In this document: one piece after another, positions 1-5,703 of the stretch | Numbering within the stretch: the stretch's first letter is position 1 | Layout of the letters: each line of letters begins with the position of its first letter | DNA from: Oceanospirillaceae bacterium | GTDB lineage: Bacteria > Pseudomonadota > Gammaproteobacteria > Pseudomonadales > Balneatricaceae | NCBI GenBank assembly: GCA_003521845.1 | Contig: DPHB01000061.1 | Coordinates: forward strand, 76,274-84,572 | Length of the DNA: 8,299 nt | Reading direction: 5' to 3' | Notes under the pieces: generated by a model | Seen by the model: only the letters and a program-made list of their open reading frames with translations | Database searches by the model: none | Told to the model about the DNA's origin: nothing | Made by a program: the position numbers and the translations under genes

Positions 1-32
1 GGCACTTTTGCTGCGCAAAAAAGCCAGTCCCC
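1..32 (-). repeat. REP-like hairpin, family A, unit A1
   Basis: On the plus strand the unit begins GGCACTTTTGC and ends GCCAGTCCCC. It folds as GGC (1-3), a stem TTTTGC (6-11) with GCAAAA (15-20) around the loop TGC, and closing GCC (23-25). Its reverse complement matches 4142-4172 exactly over 31 bases. It lies at the left edge, so an outer GGGACAGGC-type arm may continue outside the window. It resembles repetitive extragenic palindromes spread by RAYT (IS200-like tyrosine) transposases. That origin is an inference, since no transposase is present here. Confidence 0.8.
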
Positions 33-46
33 AAATGTGAGGTGTC

Positions 47-76
47 GGCACTTCCCCGCAGGAAAAGCCAGTCCCC
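47..76 (-). repeat. REP-like hairpin, family A, unit A2
   Basis: This is a second copy in tandem with A1. It shares GGCACTT at the start, AAAAGCCAGTCCCC at the end, and the AAATGTG that follows. The inner stem is TTCC (52-55) with GGAA (61-64) around CCGCA, instead of TTTTGC/GCAAAA, so pairing is kept while the sequence differs. The unit ends 11 bases from the proS stop codon. Its last four bases also start a perfect CCCC(6)GGGG inverted repeat at 73-86. It could act as a proS 3' end or transcript-stabilising structure; there is no clear U-tract on the minus strand. Confidence 0.8.
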
Positions 77-87
77 AAATGTGGGGT

Positions 88-1833
88 TTATGCGCTAATG
101 GTAGCCACTTTCTCAAGGATGGCTTCTAAAATGCCTTCCATTGATAGGTCTTGGTTCTCGCTGGCGCGGCGGTCGCGGTACTCTAAGGCGCCGGCGTCTA
201 GGCCGCGGTCTCCGATTACCACACGATGGGGTAGGCCCATTAGCTCTGCATCTGCAAACTTGTTACCTGGGCGTAGTGGGCGGTCATCCAAGATGACGTC
301 AATGCCGGCGTCGCGTAGCTGCTTGTATAGGAGGTCTGTGTATTCTCGTACGCGCTCAGACTTGTCGTAGTTCAAAGGAATTAAGGCAAGTTCAAATGGT
401 GCCAAGGCCATAGGCCAAATGATGCCATTGTCATCATAGTTTTGTTCGACGGCGGCCGCGACCACACGGGTGATACCTATGCCGTAGCAACCCATCTGCA
501 TGAGCTGGGCTTTGCCGTTTTCGTCTAAGGCTGTTGCGTTCATGGCCTTGGAGTACTTGTCACCAAGCTGGAAGATATGCCCTACTTCAATGCCGCGCTT
601 TATGATAATGTTGCCTTCACCACATGGGCTTGGGTCACCGTTAACCACATTACGTAGGTCGGCGGTGTCGCTAAAGTTGGTGTCGCGTTCCCAGTTCACG
701 TTGGTGAAGTGGTAGCCGCTTTCATTGGCGCCACAGGTAAAGTTGGCCATGGTGCTTGCCGCACGGTCTGCAATAATGGTGATGCTGCTAGTGCTGTTAT
801 TCAAAACTGGACCGATGGAACCCGGTGTGGTGTTTAGTTCAGCTTCAATGCGCTCTTCTGGTGCCATGGTGAGTGGCTCAGCAATAAGCGGGTGCTTCTC
901 AGCCTTGATTTCATTCAGCATATGATCGCCACGCAATACCAGCATCACTAGTGGTTGGTGGCCTTCTTCATTAGCCGTACCTAGCACCACTAGAGACTTC
1001 AAACTTTGTTGCTGAGTCTGACCTAAGATTTCGCATACGGCATCAATGGTCTTTTGGTCAGGCGTGTGTACCTTGTCCATGTCGGCATTGGCGGCAGCGC
1101 GTGGTGCGGCAGGCATCAAGGCTTCGGCCATTTCTACGTTGGCAGCAAACTGGCTACTGTCGCTAAAGGCAATATCATCTTCACCGGAGCTGGCTAATAC
1201 GTGGAATTCCTGCGAGGCATCGCCACCGATGCTGCCGGAGTCGGCACGTACGGCACGGAAATCTAGCCCTAAGCGCGTAAATATATTGGTATAGGCTGTG
1301 TGCATAGCGTCATAAGTTGCTTGCAAAGACTCTTGGCTCAAGTGGAAGGAGTAGGCGTCCTTCATAACAAATTCACGGGAGCGCATGACACCAAAGCGTG
1401 GGCGTACTTCATCACGGAACTTGGTTTGAATTTGATAGAAATTAACGGGCAGGCTCTTGTAGCCGCGGATTTCGCGACGCACCATGTCGGTGATGACTTC
1501 TTCGTGTGTCGGGCCAACGCAAAAATCACGGTTATGGCGATCAGTTAGGCGCAGAAGCTCCGGGCCATACTGCTGCCAGCGACCAGATTCTTGCCATAGT
1601 TCGGCAGGTTGTACGGCGGGCATCAACAATTCCATGGCGTGAGCGGCATTCATTTCTTCGCGCACAATCGCTTCTACCTTGCGTAGCGTGCGTACACCCA
1701 AGGGCAGCCAAGTGTATAACCCCGAGGCTAGGCGGCGGATCAGGCCTGCACGGAGCATAAGCTGATGGCTGATTACTTCAGCATCGGCTGGAGTCTCTTT
1801 TTGGGTGGCGATGAAAAAACGGCTGGCGCGCAT
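88..1833 (-). CDS. proS: Prolyl-tRNA synthetase (bacterial type, with editing domain)
   Basis: ProRS is a cytoplasmic class II synthetase that charges tRNA(Pro) with proline. The 581-residue product is close to the usual length of about 570 for the bacterial type. The N-terminal catalytic part carries CVGPTHEE (105-112), motif 2 FRDEVRPRFG (139-148) followed by SREFVMKDAYSFH, and motif 3 GIGITRVVAA (451-460). An INS editing domain occupies roughly 225-405 and hydrolyses Ala-tRNA(Pro); Lys279 falls at the position of the known E. coli editing-site lysine. The anticodon-binding domain follows from about 475 (DDRPLRPGNKFADAELMGLP). The ATG at 1831-1833 has GGAAG nine bases upstream and gives the expected MRASRFF start. 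The gene diverges from fmdB-aspS, and its stop lies next to repeat A2. It appears complete, with no missing key residues seen. Confidence 0.98.
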   Translation of the reverse strand: MRASRFFIATQKETPADAEVISHQLMLRAGLIRRLASGLYTWLPLGVRTLRKVEAIVREEMNAAHAMELLMPAVQPAELWQESGRWQQYGPELLRLTDRHNRDFCVGPTHEEVITDMVRREIRGYKSLPVNFYQIQTKFRDEVRPRFGVMRSREFVMKDAYSFHLSQESLQATYDAMHTAYTNIFTRLGLDFRAVRADSGSIGGDASQEFHVLASSGEDDIAFSDSSQFAANVEMAEALMPAAPRAAANADMDKVHTPDQKTIDAVCEILGQTQQQSLKSLVVLGTANEEGHQPLVMLVLRGDHMLNEIKAEKHPLIAEPLTMAPEERIEAELNTTPGSIGPVLNNSTSSITIIADRAASTMANFTCGANESGYHFTNVNWERDTNFSDTADLRNVVNGDPSPCGEGNIIIKRGIEVGHIFQLGDKYSKAMNATALDENGKAQLMQMGCYGIGITRVVAAAVEQNYDDNGIIWPMALAPFELALIPLNYDKSERVREYTDLLYKQLRDAGIDVILDDRPLRPGNKFADAELMGLPHRVVIGDRGLDAGALEYRDRRASENQDLSMEGILEAILEKVATISA

Positions 1834-1873
1834 GGTTTTAGGCTTCCAAACTGGTCAAATAAGTTAATCGCCT

Positions 1874-1901
1874 ATTGTAAGCCGCTGGGCTTAATTGATA
1901 A
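1874..1901 (-). promoter_or_regulatory. Candidate sigma70 promoter for proS
   Basis: Read on the minus strand, TTATCA (1896-1901) is followed by a 16-base spacer and TACAAT (1874-1879), which matches the -10 consensus at five of six positions. The -35 matches at only four of six. Transcription would start near 1868, giving a leader of about 35 nt. This is a visual match only. Confidence 0.45.
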
Positions 1902-1922
1902 ATGCTTTGAGCATGAAAAGGC

Positions 1923-1943
1923 AAAAAAAAGGCGAAGCTGCCT
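1923..1943 (-). terminator. Possible weak minus-strand terminator upstream of proS
   Basis: On the minus strand AGGC and GCCT pair around a six-base loop and are followed by eight T residues. The stem is only four base pairs, so efficiency is doubtful. It lies upstream of the proposed proS start site and could block antisense read-through from the fmdB-aspS side. It may instead be a chance A-tract. Confidence 0.25.
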
Positions 1944-1959
1944 AGAAGGAGGATTAGCG

Positions 1960-1982
1960 GGGTTAGACCTGAGGTCTGACCC
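1960..1982. repeat. REP-like palindrome, family B, copy B1
   Basis: The arms GGGTTAGACCT (1960-1970) and AGGTCTGACCC (1972-1982) surround a single G. One position pairs T with G rather than C with G. The right arm is identical to that of the copy at 4999-5023. It lies between the divergent proS and fmdB promoters and is outside any supported coding sequence. The two copies suggest a dispersed repeat rather than a gene-specific operator, although a two-fold protein-binding site cannot be excluded from two copies. Confidence 0.75.
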
Positions 1983-2014
1983 TATTGAAGCCCCGAAAAT
2001 CACCGTCTAGCGGT

Positions 2015-2043
2015 TCCACAATGCCCCCAAAAGCGAGTATAAT
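2015..2043 (+). promoter_or_regulatory. Sigma70 promoter for fmdB-aspS
   Basis: A perfect TATAAT (2038-2043) lies 17 bases after TCCACA (2015-2020), which matches the -35 consensus at four of six positions. The predicted start is near 2050, giving a leader of about 35 nt before the fmdB ATG. This is the best-looking promoter in the window, and it would drive fmdB and then aspS. Confidence 0.7.
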
Positions 2044-2084
2044 TGCGCGTTTGTGTAAAACCCTATCAATGACTGGAGCAATAC

Positions 2085-2324
2085 ATGCCCATCTACGGCT
2101 ACCAATGTAAAGCTTGTGGCTTTGAAAAAGACTGTTTACAAAAAATGAGCGATGCGCCTCTGACTGATTGTCCTGAGTGTGGCAAGCCAGAATTTACCAA
2201 GCAAATTAGCGCCCCAGGCTTTCGCCTGTCCGGTAGCGGCTGGTATGAAACCGACTTTAAAACTGGGTCTAAAAAGAACCTAGCTGGGGATAATAGTTCC
2301 AGCGGCTCTAGTTCCAGCGAATAA
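2085..2324 (+). CDS. FmdB-family small zinc-ribbon protein
   Basis: This 79-residue protein starts MPIYGYQCKACG, the typical opening of the FmdB/CxxC regulatory-protein family. Two cysteine pairs, C8-C11 and C29-C32 (CPEC), should bind one zinc ion. The conserved GFRLSGSGWYETDFK follows, and then a low-complexity serine tail (SSSGSSSSE) typical of the family. No signal peptide or membrane segment is seen. The ATG has GGAG six bases upstream. The gene lies 31 bases before aspS and probably shares its transcript, an association I recall from other gammaproteobacteria. The molecular function is not established. A regulatory or nucleic-acid-binding role is suggested only by the family name and the zinc ribbon. 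Confidence 0.93.
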   Translation: MPIYGYQCKACGFEKDCLQKMSDAPLTDCPECGKPEFTKQISAPGFRLSGSGWYETDFKTGSKKNLAGDNSSSGSSSSE

Positions 2325-2355
2325 TTTAACCGAACTATATTTAGGAAAGTAAGCT

Positions 2356-4128
2356 ATGCGAAGCCATTATTGTGGTGATTTACGCGCCAGTGACATCGGC
2401 CAACAGATTACCCTTTGCGGATGGGTACATCGTCGTCGTGATCACGGTGGTGTAATCTTCTTGGACCTGCGTGACCGTGAAGGTATCGTGCAGGTGGTAT
2501 TTGACCCAGATCGTGAAGCAAGCTTTGCTTTGGCCGACTCCTGCCGCAACGAATTTGTGGTGCAGGTAAACTGCCTAGTGCGTGCCCGTCCTGCTGGCAC
2601 CGAAAACCCAGACATGCCGACGGGTGAAGTAGAAGTGCTGGGCCACGACCTAGTGATTCTAAACAAGTCCGAAACGCCGCCATTCCAGTTGGACGAGCAC
2701 CAGTCTGTCGGTGAAGATGTACGTTTGAAGTACCGCTATGTAGACCTACGTCGTCCAGAAATGGCCAACAAGCTACGTTTGCGTTCTAAGATCAGCACCT
2801 TTATTCGTAACTTCTTGGACCAAAATGGCTTTCTCGACATCGAAACGCCTATCTTGACTCGTGCTACACCAGAGGGCGCCCGTGACTATCTAGTGCCTAG
2901 CCGTACTCACGACGGCCACTTCTTTGCCTTGCCACAGTCGCCACAGTTGTTTAAGCAATTGTTGATGGTGGCCGGTATGGATCGTTACTACCAAATCGCC
3001 AAGTGTTTCCGTGACGAAGATTTACGTGCTGACCGTCAGCCAGAATTTACCCAGATTGATATCGAAACATCCTTTATGGATGAAAACCAGATCATGGGCA
3101 TGACCGAGCAGATGGTAGTCGAGCTATTTAACGACCAGTTGAACGTCGACTTGGGTAGCTTCCCCCGTATGCCTTATTCTGAAGCTATGGAAACCTATGG
3201 CTCTGATAAGCCAGATCTACGTATTCCGTTGCAGCTAGTGACTGTTGGCGACCTTATGCAGGACGTCGAATTCAAGGTGTTCTCTGGCCCAGCCAAGGAT
3301 CCTAAAGGCCGTGTAGCGGCTTTGAAAGTACCTGGTGGCGCTAGCATGACGCGTAAGATCATTGACCAATACACCAAATTCGTTGGTATCTACGGTGCGC
3401 GTGGTTTGGCTTACATCAAGGTCAACAACAAGGCGGACCTAGAAGAAGGTCTACAGTCCCCAATCGTTAAGTTCCTACCTTTGGAAGTGCGTGCGCAGTT
3501 GCTAGAGCGTCTAGAAGCCGAAGACGGCGACTTGATCTTCTTTGGTGCCGATAGCACCAAGATCGTTAACGAAGCCCTTGGTGCTTTGCGTTGCAAGATC
3601 GGTGAAGACCAAAACTTGATGACTTGCGAGTGGGCACCATTGTGGGTTGTCGACTTCCCTATGTTCGAAGAAACCAACGACGGTGGCATCACGGCTATTC
3701 ACCACCCATTCACGGCACCTTCTTGCACCCCAGAAGAATTAGCCAAGGCGCCGCTAGAAGGTTTGTCTCGTGCCTACGACATGGTATTGAACGGTTGTGA
3801 GCTTGGTGGCGGTTCGATCCGTATCCATGAACAAGACATGCAAGCCAAGGTATTTGATTTGTTGCAAATTTCTGCCGAAGAGCAACAAGAAAAGTTTGGC
3901 TTCTTGCTAGACGCCTTGAAGTTTGGTTGCCCTCCACACGGTGGTTTGGCCTTCGGCCTAGACCGTTTGGTCATGCTAATGACTGGCTCAAGCTCTATTC
4001 GTGAAGTTATTGCCTTCCCGAAAACTCAAAGTGCTGCCTGTGTAATGACCCAAGCGCCTGGTGTGGTTGCCACCAAGCAGTTGCGTGAACTAAACATCAA
4101 ACTACGTGAAAAAGTAGCCGAGTCTTAA
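2356..4128 (+). CDS. aspS: Aspartyl-tRNA synthetase, probably non-discriminating (Asp/Asn)
   Basis: AspRS is a cytoplasmic class II synthetase, here 590 residues, the same length as the E. coli enzyme. An OB-fold anticodon-binding domain occupies about 1-105. The catalytic core holds motif 1 (about 145-170), QSPQLFK (194-200), motif 2 FRDEDLRADRQPEF (218-231) and motif 3 GGLAFGLDRL (529-538). A bacterial GAD insert covers about 300-415. His30 and Gly81 fall where non-discriminating enzymes such as that of Pseudomonas aeruginosa carry His and Gly and the discriminating E. coli enzyme carries Leu and Lys. The enzyme may therefore also form Asp-tRNA(Asn), to be amidated by GatCAB. AGGAAAG lies six bases before the ATG. 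The gene follows fmdB and ends 13 bases before repeat unit A3. It is intact. Confidence 0.98.
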   Translation: MRSHYCGDLRASDIGQQITLCGWVHRRRDHGGVIFLDLRDREGIVQVVFDPDREASFALADSCRNEFVVQVNCLVRARPAGTENPDMPTGEVEVLGHDLVILNKSETPPFQLDEHQSVGEDVRLKYRYVDLRRPEMANKLRLRSKISTFIRNFLDQNGFLDIETPILTRATPEGARDYLVPSRTHDGHFFALPQSPQLFKQLLMVAGMDRYYQIAKCFRDEDLRADRQPEFTQIDIETSFMDENQIMGMTEQMVVELFNDQLNVDLGSFPRMPYSEAMETYGSDKPDLRIPLQLVTVGDLMQDVEFKVFSGPAKDPKGRVAALKVPGGASMTRKIIDQYTKFVGIYGARGLAYIKVNNKADLEEGLQSPIVKFLPLEVRAQLLERLEAEDGDLIFFGADSTKIVNEALGALRCKIGEDQNLMTCEWAPLWVVDFPMFEETNDGGITAIHHPFTAPSCTPEELAKAPLEGLSRAYDMVLNGCELGGGSIRIHEQDMQAKVFDLLQISAEEQQEKFGFLLDALKFGCPPHGGLAFGLDRLVMLMTGSSSIREVIAFPKTQSAACVMTQAPGVVATKQLRELNIKLREKVAES

Positions 4129-4141
4129 TACCTGCTGCTCA

Positions 4142-4178
4142 GGGACTGGCTTTTTTGCGCAGCAAAAGTGCCTGTCCC
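4142..4178 (+). repeat. REP-like hairpin, family A, unit A3
   Basis: This is a complete unit with outer arms GGGACTGGC (4142-4150) and GCCTGTCCC (4170-4178), which pair except for one central T-T. An inner stem TTTTGC (4153-4158) and GCAAAA (4162-4167) surrounds GCA. Its first 31 bases equal the reverse complement of 1-31. It begins 13 bases after the aspS stop codon, in the same direction as the gene, mirroring A2 after proS. Confidence 0.85.
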
Positions 4179-4193
4179 GTTATAGACTCTAAA

Positions 4194-4248
4194 GGGGACA
4201 GGCACTTTTTATCCGCTGCGCGGTTAAACAAGAGCCAGTCCCCTTTTT
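4194..4248 (-). repeat. REP-like hairpin, family A, unit A4, terminator-like
   Basis: The arms GGGGACAGGC (4194-4203) and GCCAGTCCCC (4234-4243) pair over ten bases with one mismatch. The inner part has TTTA and TAAA around CCGC-TGC-GCGG (4208-4228). The unit lies in the opposite direction to its neighbours A3 and A5. TTTTT (4244-4248) follows the right arm, so on the plus strand it has the form of an intrinsic terminator for aspS, though with an unusually long, structured loop. Terminator activity is an inference. Confidence 0.8.
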
Positions 4249-4277
4249 AATGCCCGTAACATACCAGTACAAACGCA

Positions 4278-4314
4278 GGGGCTGGTTTTTTTGCGCAGCA
4301 AGAGTGCCTGTCCC
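4278..4314 (+). repeat. REP-like hairpin, family A, unit A5 (diverged)
   Basis: This is a degenerate copy in the same direction as A3. The left arm has decayed to GGGGCTGGT, while the right arm GCCTGTCCC is intact. The inner stem TTGC (4291-4294) and GCAA (4298-4301) encloses GCA. It is followed by TTTCTT, a weak T-rich run. Together with A3 and A4 it makes an alternating three-unit cluster that resembles a bacterial interspersed mosaic element. Confidence 0.75.
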
Positions 4315-4344
4315 TTTCTTATGTCCGTACTATTTCTCAAAAAC

Positions 4345-4364
4345 TACTGTGTTTTTGTACAGTT
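4345..4364 (+). promoter_or_regulatory. LexA (SOS) box upstream of ruvC
   Basis: TACTGT (4345-4350) and ACAGTT (4359-4364) frame eight bases, so the site contains the exact CTGT-N8-ACAG core of the gammaproteobacterial LexA box. The spacer GTTTTTGT is T-rich. It ends just upstream of the extended -10 element, where bound LexA would block RNA polymerase. It predicts induction of ruvC, and probably ruvAB, after DNA damage. Confidence 0.85.
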
Positions 4365-4366
4365 TT

Positions 4367-4375
4367 TGCTAGTAT
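4367..4375 (+). promoter_or_regulatory. Extended -10 promoter for ruvC
   Basis: TG-C-TAGTAT is an extended -10 element. No convincing -35 hexamer lies at the usual distance, since that space is taken by the LexA box. The predicted start is near 4382, leaving a leader of about 22 nt that includes the ribosome-binding site AGGCAGG (4391-4397). Confidence 0.55.
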
Positions 4376-4404
4376 TGCTTTACGTTATTTAGGCAGGCAA
4401 TGGC

Positions 4405-4974
4405 ATGGCAATTATCCTCGGTATCGACCCAGGTTCACGTATCACCGGTTATGGCATTATCAATGCGGTGGGTGCTGCACGTGAATATATTGCCAGTGGT
4501 CACGTGAAAATCAGCGGCGATGAATTACCTGCTCGCCTTGGTCAAATTTATCGGGCCGTTGATGAGTTGATCGAAACCTATACCCCCCAGCAGTTTGCTA
4601 TCGAAAAAGTCTTTATGGCGCGCAATGCGGACTCGGCACTTAAACTAGGTCAAGCCCGTGGCGTTGCCATGGTGGCGGCCGTTAATCACGGCTTGCCTGT
4701 GAGTGAGTATTCAGCTCGGCAAGTAAAGCAAGCCGTAGTGGGCACCGGTGGTGCCGAAAAAGAGCAGGTGCAACACATGATAGCGCGTATTTTCAAGCTA
4801 CCGGGTTTGCCCCAAGCCGATGCGGCCGATGCCTTGGCTATTGCTCTGTGCCACGCCAATACCTATGCCAGCCTAGTGCGTTTGGCAACGAGTCAGTCAC
4901 CAGGCCGTAGGCAGTTAGAGCAACAGTTGGCGCAGGTTTCTCCAAAGGGAGTACGTCGTGGGCGTATGCGTTGA
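4405..4974 (+). CDS. ruvC: Holliday junction resolvase RuvC
   Basis: RuvC is the dimeric, metal-dependent endonuclease that cuts Holliday junctions with the RuvAB motor. The product has 189 residues, against 173 in E. coli; the extra length is a basic C-terminal tail ending RRGRMR. The four catalytic acids are present at the expected spacing: Asp8 (GIDPG), Glu67 (AIEKVF), Asp139 and Asp142 (QADAADALA). The ATG at 4405 has AGGCAGG seven bases upstream and gives the canonical MAIILGIDPG start. Another ATG five bases upstream is out of frame. The LexA box and promoter lie directly ahead. The yebC gene often found between aspS and ruvC is absent here and repeats fill the gap. Confidence 0.97.
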   Translation: MAIILGIDPGSRITGYGIINAVGAAREYIASGHVKISGDELPARLGQIYRAVDELIETYTPQQFAIEKVFMARNADSALKLGQARGVAMVAAVNHGLPVSEYSARQVKQAVVGTGGAEKEQVQHMIARIFKLPGLPQADAADALAIALCHANTYASLVRLATSQSPGRRQLEQQLAQVSPKGVRRGRMR

Positions 4975-4998
4975 TTATTTGTCACTATATTTATAAAT

Positions 4999-5023
4999 GG
5001 GGCCAGACCTAAGGTCTGACCCC
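4999..5023. repeat. REP-like palindrome, family B, copy B2
   Basis: GGGGCCAGACCT (4999-5010) and AGGTCTGACCCC (5012-5023) surround a single A. Eleven of twelve positions pair. The right arm matches that of copy B1. The element occupies most of the 74-base gap between ruvC and ruvA, inside what should be one transcript. It lacks a T-tract, so it is more likely a stabilising or attenuating stem than a full terminator. Confidence 0.75.
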
Positions 5024-5048
5024 GCCAAGCAACGGTTGAGAAGAGCAC

Positions 5049-5660
5049 ATGATAGGGCGTTTACAAGGTATTTTAATAAACAAGCTGCCAGACCAGGTAT
5101 TGCTGGACGTAGGGGGCGTTGGCTACGAAGTAGAAATATCCTTCAATAGCTATTGTCAGCTTCCGGAAATGCATCAAACGGCATGCCTGCATACTCACTT
5201 GGTAGTGCGCGATGACGCTCACTTGTTGTTTGGTTTTGCTAGCCTCGATGAGCGTGCTTTGTTTCGCTTGTTGATCAAAATTAATGGCGTCGGCCCCAAA
5301 CTTGCCTTGGCTATCTTGTCGGGTATGGAGGCCCAAGCATTGGCTGCTTGTGTGCAAAATCAAGACGTCGCGACCATGGTTAAAATTCCCGGTGTGGGGA
5401 AGAAGACCGCTGAACGTCTGGTTATGGAATTACGTGATAAAATGGGCAGTTGGCAGGGCGCTGATGCAGCAGCGGGTGTTGTGCCGCAACAAGCCAGCAT
5501 GGTGGCAGCGGTTAGTGCTCAAGAAGAAGCCGAAAGTGCCTTGGTTAACCTGGGCTACAAGCCAGTACAGGCCACCAAGGCAGTGGCGGCAGCGCTTAAA
5601 GAAAACCCAGATGGCGCCAGTGCTGATTTGATTCGCCTTGCTCTTAAAGGCATGCTTTAG
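5049..5660 (+). CDS. ruvA: Holliday junction DNA helicase subunit RuvA
   Basis: RuvA is the tetrameric protein that binds four-way junctions and loads RuvB. Its 203 residues equal the E. coli length. Domain I (about 1-65) is an OB fold with the acidic pin as Asp55-Asp56, where E. coli has Glu-Asp, a conservative change. Domain II has two helix-hairpin-helix motifs, KINGVGPKLALAIL (77-90) and KIPGVGKKTAERL (112-124). After a flexible linker, domain III (about 157-203), which contacts RuvB, ends in LIRLALKGML. The ATG has a purine-rich GAGAAGAG upstream. It follows ruvC after a gap holding repeat B2 and precedes ruvB by 43 bases. Confidence 0.97.
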   Translation: MIGRLQGILINKLPDQVLLDVGGVGYEVEISFNSYCQLPEMHQTACLHTHLVVRDDAHLLFGFASLDERALFRLLIKINGVGPKLALAILSGMEAQALAACVQNQDVATMVKIPGVGKKTAERLVMELRDKMGSWQGADAAAGVVPQQASMVAAVSAQEEAESALVNLGYKPVQATKAVAAALKENPDGASADLIRLALKGML

Positions 5661-5703
5661 TTAACCATGGTTAGCTAGATTTTAAGATTTCAGGAATGAA
5701 CAC

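Noticed and set aside
1948..1953. Strong Shine-Dalgarno-like AGGAGG on the plus strand
   Set aside because: No start codon follows at a suitable distance, so it is not evidence for a gene.
1765..2010. 81-codon plus-strand open frame overlapping the proS start and the divergent spacer
   Set aside because: It overlaps the highly conserved proS N-terminus on the other strand, has no family-like sequence, and runs through palindrome B1. It is a shadow frame.
1..4320. CRISPR array formed by the repeated hairpins
   Set aside because: The units are few, scattered at two sites, differ in orientation and stem sequence, and have no regular unique spacers or cas genes. REP-like elements fit better.
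4400..4404. ATG five bases before the ruvC start
   Set aside because: It is out of frame with RuvC and only two bases from the ribosome-binding site. The ATG at 4405 gives the conserved N-terminus.
4979..4997. TTGTCA followed by TATAAA-like sequence as a separate ruvA promoter
   Set aside because: The TTGTCA and AT-rich elements are much closer than 16-18 bases, and the correct -10 position falls inside palindrome B2 with no match.
5284..5631. 115-codon plus-strand open frame inside ruvA
   Set aside because: It lies in another frame of ruvA, and its composition (many Trp and Arg residues) is typical of an out-of-frame shadow.
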